Assembly (NCBI GenBank): GCA_003313425.1
Contig: NHZP01000007.1
Location: 1,550,001 to 1,614,000, forward strand
Direction: 5' to 3'
Length of the DNA stretch: 64,000 nucleotides
Source: Pseudopyrenochaeta lycopersici
Lineage: Eukaryota; Ascomycota; Dothideomycetes; Pleosporales; Pseudopyrenochaetaceae
Shown: piece by piece, positions 34,047-43,411 of the stretch
Position numbering within the stretch: position 1 is the stretch's first letter
Layout: the number at the start of each line of letters is the position of its first letter
The notes under the pieces: generated by a model
Seen by the model: the letters and a program-made list of their open reading frames with translations, nothing else
Told to the model about the DNA's origin: nothing
Database searches by the model: none
Program-made: the position numbers and the translations under genes

Positions 34047-35777
34047 ATAAGGAGCTCCCGGCAAATCTCCCAACTAGTCTCCCCAAACTATGACGTACCG
34101 ACCATTGCAGTATTAGCAATGCCATGGCACACTTGATGATACCCACTTTCTGTTTCCTCTCTTAATTTCCACTTCTTCGTGTTAGCTGAGAAACCTCGGA
34201 GTGGCGCTCCTGGTCCCAACTGACCCACAACACTTTCGTAGCTGTAAAACTAGGACATGTAACTATCCAACACTACTATGAAACCCCAAGCGCACACCGG
34301 CACTTACATTAGCATGGTCAAGGTTGTGTTGGGCCATATATTTCTCAAAACCTCTAAATGCTGTGCTATGATATCAAGACACAGTATTCGGCAGCTTTGC
34401 GTCCTGTTATGAACCGCCCTTGATCTCAATTCCGAGCCTCTATCAAATGTCCACTACGTTTCGCATCTTCGCTGGAGGCTGATGATCTGCAGGACATTCA
34501 CCATGACGGTTTTATGGTGGCTTGTTTGCCGCCCGCGGCATTCTCAACCGGGGCGGACCAAACATCGATGGCGGAAGCCACCGTTGACCTGAACTTGGCT
34601 CTGAGCGGCTTAGCGCCAGCATGTGGAAATGAAGGTCAAATAGGGGCTACTAGCACCGAATAAAACAAGGGAAGATCATAAGCCCCGACCGATGTTTGAT
34701 ACTGCGCATAGCATTGAATGTCTTGGAAGGATCATGCTCATGCAGTAAGATATCCGTATCGACAGGAGGTATGTGATGCGATTTGCAGACAAACCTCGTG
34801 TTCTGCATGCGACGTGTGACGCGCTCTGTCGGCTCCCTCGGCGACGTCCCGCTGCACGCCTGACAGACGTCAATACGGACTAGAAACCGAGACATCGAAC
34901 AACAGATTGCGTGTGCTGGAGTTTGGGCAACTATGGGAATTATGTATCGAAAACAACAATACGTTTCTCCCACCTCTCAAAAGAACGTCGCTAGGCCGCC
35001 CTTCCCAGCTGCCCGCGTTTGAAGCAAAGCCCTTTCTCTAAAACAGGACAAATATCTTCCCGCCATGCGTCAGCCAGGCCACAGAATACGGCACGGGATG
35101 TTGCTGCCGACAGAGGTTAACTTAAATTTGGCGTGGCGGAGATCCTCCTGCCTCAGTATTTCCGCGAGGGGACCTTGTCAGGAACCAAAACCTTGGCTCA
35201 TATTTTTAGCTCGCGTCAGACTAAAGCGCTTGGCTCTACCATAATCCTCTTTAAGCCTTGCGTGAAAAGAACATCCCGTAAATCGTTGCAAGTACAAGCA
35301 TTTGCTGTTTTTTAGATACTGTGATCATGATTATGGAAACTGGGAATGTGAATTAGGCACATGCTGCCTTTCAACAGCTCATGAAAGGCACCGTATTTCT
35401 CTACGGTGGCCGTGTTTTGTCTCCATTGCCCTTCGTATTTCATGAACTTTCTCACGACCAGCCTCTTGGCCCCGAGCATAGTGTGCTGACTGCACTCTAT
35501 TAGCGGGACACCATTACTCCCTACAGGGACGCCACATGGCGCCTCATCGCTCCTACAATGGTATTGTCGGTATAAGTAATAGCGACGACCTTTTTCTTTG
35601 AACTCTCCACCCGTCTTGCTCGTCTTTGCACGTTCAAAGCGACTGTCATTCGTTTATTCCAGTTGCGCCCTTGTTTTAATCGACATTGTCGACACACACT
35701 CGCTTGATAATAATAGTACCATCATTTTGACCAGAAAGTCCCAATTCACGTACGTTACACACCACTATTTGGTGAAA
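34047..35777. other. Intergenic region upstream of the chitin deacetylase
   Basis: 1.7 kb with no supported gene. A minus-strand frame at 34973-34650 has several Cys and His residues but no family match. A TATAAG near 35571 lies about 200 bp upstream of the deacetylase ATG and could be its TATA element. Confidence 0.4.
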
Positions 35778-38458
35778 ATGCGTTTCTCGGACGTCATTGC
35801 CGCCTCCTTGGTGGCGCCTCTTGTCGCTGCCCATGGAGGTCTGGAGGGAGCCCCAAGGGTTTTTGGTATGCCGAAGCAATTGAGGGCAAGGAACCCTTTC
35901 GCAGCCCTCGAGATCCCTCATGATGCGCAAACCTACAAGAGCCTCCACGCTCGCCAGAGTACAGACGGGCGTTGCGGTCCACAGGGCGGCAATCAACGCT
36001 GTGCTGCAAATGAGTGCTGCTCTGGTGCTGTACGTTTCCGCCATGGTAATTGATGCACTACGCCATATTAATCAAACTCCAGGGATACTGTGGTACCACC
36101 AAAGATCATTGCCAGGCCCCTGATTGCTTGATCAACTTTGGTCCCGCTTGTGACGCTAATAAGACTCCTAATGGAGAGACCACTCGCAACGATCCCCGTC
36201 CAAAACTTGGAAACATTGAGTATGGTGGTGGAGGTATTTATGCTTGTAACAAACCCAACACCGTCGCCATCACATATGATGATGGACCGTACATATATAC
36301 AGAAGGTGTGCTCGATCTCTTCAAGGCCAGGGGAGCCAAGGCTACCTTCTTCGTCACTGGGAACAACATTGGTAAGGGCGCCATCGACGAGAACTGGTCG
36401 GGCGTCATCAGTCGCATGGTCGCCGAGGGCCATCAAGTCGCCAGTCATACTTGGTCCCACCAGGATCTAAGCGCGATCACTGAGGAACAGGTTTACGACC
36501 AGATGGTCAAAAATGAGATGGCCATCCGTAACATCCTTGGCAAATACCCAACCTATATGCGCCCACCGTACTCTTCCTGCACAGAAACCTGCCAAAGCGT
36601 TATGGAGAAGCTTGGTTATGTCATATCCTACTTCGATTTGGATACTGATGGTATGATCAACTAGCGCTATGACAAACGTACGTACTCACATTTCACAGAC
36701 TATAACCAACTTACCACCGAGAAGATTGAGGTTGCAAAGGGCAACTTCAAGACCGGCATTGATACCCGCGGCAGTGATGGTGATCGACTCGCCATTGCTC
36801 ACGATATTCACCAGTTGACTGCCGTTGACCTCACCAAATACATGCTTGATTACCTCTACGCGCAGGGTCTTACTGCTGTCACCATGGGGGAGTGCTTGAA
36901 CGATCCCGAAGCCAACTGGTACCGTAGCTCTACCCCTGCTCCACCCACCGTTACCAGCCGTTCTTCTTCTGCCCCTGTTCCCACTCCTACAGGTCCTACC
37001 TCTCAAGATGGCAGCTGCGGTGGCAGTGCCGGCTTCTCTTGCATTGGTTTCGTTGGAAATGATGGACTTCTGGGAGAGTGCTGCTCCACACACGGCTACT
37101 GCGGACGCACCTCGGATTACTGCGACACTGGATGCCAGGCTGGCTTCGGAAAGTGCGGTGCTCAACCAAGCGCTTCTCCTCCCGCCTCTGTTTCCACCAC
37201 TGCCACTGGTCCTGTACCCACTCCTACCGGTCCTACCTCTCAAGATGGCAGCTGCGGTGGCAGTGCCGGCTTCTCTTGCATTGGTTTCGTTGGAAACGAC
37301 GGGCTTCTGGGAGAGTGCTGCTCCACACACGGCTACTGCGGACACACCTCGGATTACTGCGGTACTGGATGCCAGGCTGGCTTCGGAAAGTGTGGAACGC
37401 AAGGATCCAGCTCTTCCGCCAGCTCTTCCTCAGTCCATGCCAGCTCCAGCCATGTTCCTAGCTCTTCAGTCCACGCTCCCAGTTCCTCGGTTCATATCAG
37501 CTCCAGCCACGTTTCGACTGCGCCATCCGCTACCCCTACCACCTCCGGAGAAAAGTCCAGGGATGGATCTTGCGGAGGCGAGAAGGGCTACACTTGCGTT
37601 GGCTTCAGTACCCTCGAGGGCGTAAAGTCCGAGTGCTGCTCTGAGTACGGATGGTGCGGTTCATCTCCTGATCACTGCGGCCCTAAGTGCAACCCCATCT
37701 ACGGAAACTGCCCTGGCAGCACCTCGTCTGCTTCTGTCTCCAGCAAGCATGATGCTAGCTCCTCCATCGCTCCAGCGTCTTCCTCAGTTCATGCTTCATC
37801 AGTCCACTCTGTATCAGCCTCAGCTTCCGGGTCTGCATCCGCATCTGTCAGTCACGCCTCTTCGACTGGAGTATACCCTACACCGACTCCCTCTGTCTCC
37901 AAGGATAGCTACCCAAGCGGGTCCTCCACCATTTACCCATCGGGCAGCTCAGCTGTTTACCCTACTGGTTCCAGTGCCATTTACCCTTCTGGTACGAGCG
38001 CTGTCTATCCATCTGGTTCAAGTGCTGTGTATCCTCCTGGTAGCTCCGTTGGGTACCCCAGCGGTACATCTGCTGTTTACCCTGCCAGTTCCGCGCCTGT
38101 TTACCCTGCTAGTTCCGCGCCTGTTTACCCTGCCAGTTCCGCACCTGTTTACCCTGCTAGTTCCGCGCCTGTCTACGTAGCTAGTTCTGCGCCCATCTAC
38201 GCTGCGAGCTCTTTTTCGACCGCTGTGAAGCCAACTTCCACCCCGTGCAAGACCTCCACCGCTGTCCCCTCACCCACTCCCAAGGTCAGCAAGGACGGAA
38301 AGTGTGGCTCCGCCAACGGTGGCCAGACTTGCGCGGGCTACAAGAACGCTTTAGGTATCCAGATCGAGTGCTGCTGCAAGGAAAGCGGCAAGTGCTCTGT
38401 TGATCCTTGGGCCTGCGGTGTTGGATGTGATAAGGGCTATGGCAAGTGCTGGTTGTAA
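35778..38458 (+). CDS. Secreted chitin deacetylase with multiple CBM18 modules
   Basis: A carbohydrate-esterase family 4 enzyme that deacetylates chitin to chitosan at the cell wall. Three exons (35778-36029, 36083-36650, 36699-38458) encode 859 residues. The signal peptide is MRFSDVIAASLVAPLVAAHG. CBM18 number 1 is at about 64-101. The NodB catalytic domain (about 140-335) shows TYDDGP, HTWSH, RPPYSS and AHDIHQ motifs, so the metal ligands are kept. CBM18 modules follow at about 375-425, 455-505 and 560-608, separated by Ser/Thr/Pro linkers. Next comes a long Ser/Tyr/Pro stalk of YPSGSS and VYPASSAP repeats, then a divergent final Cys-rich module (about 803-859). CBM18 copies 2 and 3 are nearly identical. 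Such proteins may shield hyphal chitin from host chitinases; that role is inference. Confidence 0.94.
36974..37396 (+). repeat. Near-identical tandem duplication of a CBM18 module (237-bp period)
   Basis: Copies at about 36974-37159 and 37211-37396 differ at only a handful of bases over about 186 bp. They include the linker start (CCCACTCCTAC) and the whole chitin-binding module. Amino-acid differences are few (R/H and D/G near YCGRTSDYCD). The high identity at silent sites points to a recent duplication or gene conversion. Confidence 0.9.
38074..38217 (+). repeat. 24-bp minisatellite encoding VYPASSAP
   Basis: Six units of 24 bp lie head-to-tail. The first four are nearly identical (GTTTACCCTGC plus AGTTCCGC), and the last two diverge to VYVASSAP and IYAASS. 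Just upstream (about 37905-38070) a looser YPSGSS(A/T) repeat of 24-27 bp precedes them. Both expand the Ser/Tyr/Pro stalk without shifting the frame. Confidence 0.9.
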
Positions 38459-39288
38459 ATGATTAGCAGATGGATAGTATGGTGTGTCAGTATCAGGTGA
38501 GGGTTGTGAAGTGCTTTCTACCGTTTCTAATGTAGCTGGTTTCTGTTTATGGTGGTTTGCGGTATGTGAAGGGGCATGGTTGATGACATGTGGATAATGC
38601 TATAGAGGAATTGTTCCACATGGAAAGCTACATTTGCATGACATACCCTCTCATATATTAATGTGCAAATAGACTAATACTAAATACTCAAGATGTTAAT
38701 GTCTTAAGTTGCACCCAGGATGTATTCCCTTGCCTCCACAGATTGCTCGTTTTGCAGAATGCACAAAAGTTCGATGTCTTGGCCTAGATGCGAGAATTCG
38801 AAGTGAACCAAGCGAAACGCTACTTTTACACGACTGAGATAGTGGCAAAGCCATGTTTCAGACATTAGTTAGACAAGGCTATCATCTGATGCAGGGAAAG
38901 AGAGTAATAGTCGAATTGCGAACTGCATAGTTTCACGGGAAGATGCATGGCCTTATGGGGTATCGATACTGTGGAAGCTAATCCATAGTCAGCAGCATCG
39001 TAAGTTGTGTTTCTGATATTGCCTTGTCCTAATCCATTGGCACTTCGGACATTACCACTCTATAATCGTCTGCTCAGGTCATATCTCTGCCTATAAGCGT
39101 CTCAAATAAGCGTTGATACTGACGTCTTAGCGTTCTTATAGCTACGGACACATAGATGAGTACCTTTACTATTCTGAGCCGTCCAGTTAGAAATAGTAGC
39201 GCCCCTTGAATGCATTCAGTCTCTCTGCCGTGCAACCATGGACATCGCTTCATTCCTCACCAGATTGGGCGGAAATTAGATGTATTAT
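38459..39288. other. Convergent 3' spacer
   Basis: 830 bp of AT-rich sequence between the chitin deacetylase and FYV6 stop codons. No gene, RNA or repeat is recognised. Confidence 0.5.
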
Positions 39289-39984
39289 TTAGTCCTCATC
39301 ATCTGAGGAAGCATAGCCTAATATAGAGAGCGAATTCGATTGTATGGTTGGCGTTGAGGCAATTGGCGGCTTCGCAACCCGTGGAAGTACCGAGCTTTTG
39401 GTAGTAGCTTGGCCTGTGATGACTGCTGGGGTTTTGGCCAAAGGGCCTTGCGTCGACACCTTCTCACTCTTAATCTCGTCGACTGGCTTCTTCTCTTCGG
39501 CCACTGAGCTCGACTTCTTTAACTTTATACCTTTTAACAAACTATCCTCAGCACCCTTCTTCCTCTTCCGCTGCGTGATCGCCCACTGGCCCCCCACTTC
39601 CGTCGACACTTTAGTACCATCCTCTTCCAGCGCCGTCCGCTCGGCGTCCTCTTGCTGCTTGCGAAACAAATCCAGTTGTTCTGACGTCTCCTGCCTCACA
39701 ATAGCCTCCTCTTTCCGCCTTTTCTCCAAGACTGAATCGAGATAATCCGCTTCATCGTCATCGAGAGCGTTATGGAGCTTGAAGCGAGCTTTCTCCTCGA
39801 ACTCAGCCTGCTTTTTCTCTTTGTTTGCTTGCAATATCTCAAAAAGACTCTTCCCATCGTGTTGCTCAGCCAGTTTTTCTTTTTCTCTGCGCGCATCCTC
39901 GAGCTGCTGAGCTGCCGCCTTCCATTCGGCGTCTCGCTCTGTCTCATGGCCAGCCGTCCCGCCACTTACAAATCCGGATGACAT
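39289..39984 (-). CDS. FYV6: FYV6/FAM192A family splicing-associated protein
   Basis: Yeast Fyv6 is a second-step spliceosome factor; the animal homologue FAM192A/PIP30 binds the PA28gamma proteasome activator. The product is a single exon of 231 residues. The family signature is at the N-terminus: SGFVSGGTAGHETERDAEW followed by a charged helix (KSLFEILQANKEKKQAEFEE, then LDDDEADYLDSVLEKRRKEE). The rest is basic and disordered, ending in an acidic GYASSDDED tail. The ATG at 39984 sits directly at the conserved start; the upstream in-frame extension is not conserved-looking. Confidence 0.88.
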   Translation of the reverse strand: MSSGFVSGGTAGHETERDAEWKAAAQQLEDARREKEKLAEQHDGKSLFEILQANKEKKQAEFEEKARFKLHNALDDDEADYLDSVLEKRRKEEAIVRQETSEQLDLFRKQQEDAERTALEEDGTKVSTEVGGQWAITQRKRKKGAEDSLLKGIKLKKSSSVAEEKKPVDEIKSEKVSTQGPLAKTPAVITGQATTKSSVLPRVAKPPIASTPTIQSNSLSILGYASSDDED

Positions 39985-40323
39985 GGTTGATGATGACAGC
40001 GATGGTAAAGGCGGAGATGTTAGCCAAGGTCGGCTAATGGAGATCGATCCGCCTGCCTCATTGTCCCTAGCGTTGCTGCCAGATTTATGCGAATCTCCGT
40101 CGGCCTTCTCGTATGGCAATTGGCGGGACCTTGCGAGCGACTTTAAGCGGCAAAAGATCCGTGAGTGCGCCCCTCCATGCTCGGTCTTTTGGCCGCGGCC
40201 TGACGTAATACCTGCACTACGCGTGCCCCTCGCCTCCGAAAAGGCTCTGCATATATTTTGTTCTCCTTGGACATATTTCGCTCCAAGTCTATCTCGAATT
40301 TTATGCTCCATACTCTTGCAAGA
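39985..40323. promoter_or_regulatory. Shared promoter of FYV6 (-) and aldo/keto reductase (+)
   Basis: A 339-bp divergent region between two start codons. It must hold both promoters. I cannot assign a specific factor site. Confidence 0.45.
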
Positions 40324-41552
40324 ATGGCACCCAAAGCCTGGACTAAGGAGAGCTTCACGGTACGTCCATTGGCTGAAAGCTGCAATCACGGTCAACGCTG
40401 TTTTCTCTTCGGGGCGACGCGCAGTTTGGGCAAAAGGCAAGGTTTCATGGCTTCGAAATTCTCTACAGCCTCCAATTGAGACTGTGAAGTGCCTTGGAGT
40501 TATCTAGCTCGTGCTACCACAGAATTGACCTCTTGGGTTTCGCTGGAAATGGAGAAGACCTAACATCTTGCAGCTCAACACTGGCGCAAAGATCCCAGCG
40601 ATTGGTCTCGGGACATGGCAATCGCAGCCTGGCGAAGTCCGAAACGCTGTCAAGGCAGCCCTCCAGGCTGGCTACCGCCACATCGACACTGCTCTGGCTT
40701 ATGGCAATGAGAAGGAGGTTGGTGAGGGTATCAAGGACTCTGGCGTGCCTCGCGAGGAGATTTGGATCACCACCAAGCTCGACAACCCCTGGCACAAGCG
40801 CGTCGAGGAGGGTATCAACAGCTCACTGAAGAGCTTGGGTGTTGACTATGTTGACCTTTACCTGATGGTGAGTTGTTTCATGTGCAATATTCTTCTTGGT
40901 CGAATGCTCACAAAATGCCTAGCATTGGCCTTCTTCCACCGATCCCGATGATCTCAAGAAGCATTTACCTGATTGGGATTTTCTTGACACCTGGGCTGAG
41001 CTACAAAAGCTCCCCGCCTCTGGCCGGGTTAAGAACATTGGTGTCTCAAACTTTGCCATTAAGAACCTCGAAAAGCTGTTCGCCGACTCTCGCTTCAAGA
41101 TCACGCCTGCCGTGAACCAGATCGAGCTACACCCCAATAATCCTTCGTATGTAATCCCCTTGTTTTTCCCCTGCGGTCAGCAACGATGCAAAAGCTAACA
41201 CCTTATAAGACCCAAGCTTCTCGACTATCTCAAAGAGAAGGGCATTCACGCCACCGCCTACTCCTGCCTCGGTTCCACCGACTCACCACTCTACAAGAAC
41301 GAGAAGCTTAAGAAGCTCGCTGAGAAGAAGGGCAAATCGGTACAACAAGTCCTACTTATGTGGGGCCTTCAAAGGGGCACCAGCGTCATTCCCAAATCTG
41401 TTACTGCTTCGCGCATTCAGGGCAACTTTGAACTTGACGGCTGGGAGCTGACAGATGAGGAGGTCAAGGAAATTGACTCATTGCCTGAGCGGTTTAAGGT
41501 CTGTGGCGATGCGTGGCTGCCGATCAAAGTCTTCTTCGGTGATGATGAATAG
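40324..41552 (+). CDS. Aldo/keto reductase (glycerol dehydrogenase Gcy1-like)
   Basis: An NADPH-dependent oxidoreductase of the AKR superfamily, reducing aldehydes or oxidising polyols such as glycerol. Four exons (40324-40359, 40574-40867, 40923-41146, 41210-41552) encode 298 residues. The first exon is only 12 codons ([12 protein letters not shown]), followed by a 214-nt intron, the longest found here. The catalytic tetrad is present: Asp and Tyr in DTALAYGNE, Lys in TTKLDNPW, and His in LMHWPSS. Cofactor-binding blocks are [19 protein letters not shown] and [11 protein letters not shown]. The intron-1 donor (GTACGT) and acceptor (TTGCAG) restore [17 protein letters not shown] exactly. Confidence 0.94.
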
Positions 41553-41884
41553 GGTTTGCCCATGCTGGATGGATACCTGCATGTTGTGATACCATAGATA
41601 TTTAGAAGTAGAAATATATCATGAATCTATCTGTTTTGTATCTATCTGTGCGGTGTGATCCAAGCAGAAATCCGTCAGATGTGTTTGGTGACGGCGTCGG
41701 AAGTTGGGGGGCGCGGAGGAGAGGGGGGATTTGTCAGAGTCATGTGAGCACGCGTTCGCACTAGTGGACCGTGTTTAGATGCCTTGTCCTTTGCCACCAT
41801 CTCGTCTTTAGCGGCCTTGTTTCCTCCGCTCCAGCATTATTGCGCATTCCCATTGATCACTTCTGCATCCACGAAGTATACAAA
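41553..41884. promoter_or_regulatory. RAD51 upstream region
   Basis: 332 bp between the reductase stop and the RAD51 ATG. It includes two G6 runs (near 41705 and 41723) and an ACGCGT hexamer at 41750-41755. Confidence 0.45.
41750..41755. promoter_or_regulatory. Candidate MCB (MBF-binding) element upstream of RAD51
   Basis: The palindrome ACGCGT, 130 bp upstream of the RAD51 start, matches the MluI cell-cycle box bound by MBF, which drives G1/S expression of DNA replication and repair genes in yeasts. The hexamer also occurs at several unrelated places in this window (for example near 17197 and 20539), so its function here is only suggested by position. Confidence 0.35.
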
Positions 41885-43078
41885 ATGAGCGCTGAAGAAG
41901 AGCAATACGATGACAGCACAATGAGCGCACCGGGTGCACCAACCCCGGTTTCTGCCCTTGAAGTACGCGTTGCCTCCCCAGCCATGAGGCACGATAGATT
42001 GACGAATGTATAGGGTGTCAATGGTCTGACTGCACGCGATATCAAGCTGGTTGTTGAGGGCGGCTTCAACACTGTGGAATCAATTGCTTATACGTAAGTT
42101 CAGTGCAAGAGGCAGAACGTTCGCGCCGCTGATTATAGCAGACCACGGCGAGCGCTTGAGCAGATCAAGGGTATCTCGGAGCAAAAGGCATCGAAACTCC
42201 TCGCCGAGGGTATGACAAACGCTTCTTTTTGCTCGGTTCAAATTCTGACCATTCTAGCATCGAAACTCGTACCCATGGGCTTCACCACAGCGACTGAGAT
42301 GCATTCACGCCGAAGCGAACTTATTTCTATCACAACCGGATCGAAACAATTAGACACGCTGCTTGCAGGCGGCATCGAGACTGGATCAATCACCGAGATC
42401 TTTGGCGAGTTCAGGACAGGAAAAAGTCAAATCTGCCACACTCTTGCTGTTACATGCCAGTTGCCATTCGATATGGGTGGTGGTGAAGGGAAGTGTTTGT
42501 ACATTGACACAGAAGGCACTTTCCGACCTGTACGGTGTCTAGCTGTCGCAAATCGATTCGGGCTGTCAGGCGAGGAGGTCTTAGACAACGTTGCGTATGC
42601 GCGTGCTTATAACTCGGACCACCAGTTGGAGCTTCTCAACCAGGCTGCGCAAATGATGACTGAAACACGATTCTCTCTTCTCGTTGTTGATTCAGCTACC
42701 TCATTATACCGCACCGACTTTGCCGGACGTGGCGAGCTTTCAAGCCGACAGACACATTTGGCTAAGTTTATGCGAACACTCCAACGACTTGCTGACGAGT
42801 TCGGCATCGCAGTGGTCATCACCAACCAGGTCGTCGCGCAGGTGGATGGCGGACCAAGCGCAATGTTCAACCCAGACCCAAAAAAACCCATTGGAGGTAA
42901 CATCATTGCGCACGCCAGTACAACGCGATTGAGCTTGAGGAAGGGCAGAGGAGAGACACGAGTATGCAAGATCTACGACAGCCCCTGTCTGCCAGAGAGC
43001 GACTGCTTGTTTGCTATTAATGAGGATGGTATTGGTGACCCCAAGGAGAAGGATCTGGAGGAAAGGAATAATAGGTGA
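41885..43078 (+). CDS. RAD51: Rad51 recombinase
   Basis: The eukaryotic RecA-type strand-exchange protein of homologous recombination. Four exons (41885-41962, 42014-42093, 42142-42209, 42258-43078) encode 348 residues. The N-terminal HhH DNA-binding domain crosses three short exons ([18 protein letters not shown], then [16 protein letters not shown]). Walker A is GEFRTGKS at about 125-132 and Walker B is SLLVVDS near 216. Loop segments [19 protein letters not shown] and the C-terminal [14 protein letters not shown] follow. At exon 3 the downstream AG (42141) was chosen over the one 3 nt earlier because it restores AYTPRRAL. That NAGNAG-like pair could add one residue by alternative splicing. 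Confidence 0.97.
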
Positions 43079-43411
43079 CGAATTGTTCAGAATGGTCGAT
43101 CTGATTCTGCGCTGCGTACAGAACGCACTGATTGGCATTTTAGACTCCGGCGGGGCGATGGTCTTTATTTCGTCTGTCACAGCGTTTGCTTTATTTGTAC
43201 TATGTAATGATATCCTTTGAACATACGATGTGGACGGTGAAGTGAAGTCCTTGGCCGCTCGATCTGTGGAGAAAGCAATGGTCTGTGCGGCACCTTCATC
43301 GCATTCCCATCGCGACAACTGTTTCTGCGACCTACACCTCGGCGAACGCTGCAACCCACAGCCCAAATCGACTCGCCCGCCCATATTCCGACCACCTCGC
43401 GTGCGGGCAGG
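43079..43411. other. Tandem intergenic region, RAD51 to NUP120
   Basis: 333 bp holding the RAD51 3' UTR and the NUP120 promoter. Nothing specific is recognised. Confidence 0.45.

Noticed and set aside
34650..34973. Minus-strand 107-codon frame with several Cys and His
   Set aside because: The residues do not form a recognisable zinc or redox motif, and no flanking exons are visible.
36686..37402. 238-codon antisense frame opposite the chitin deacetylase
   Set aside because: Its internal repeats are just the complement of the duplicated CBM18 modules. No start context, promoter or family match.
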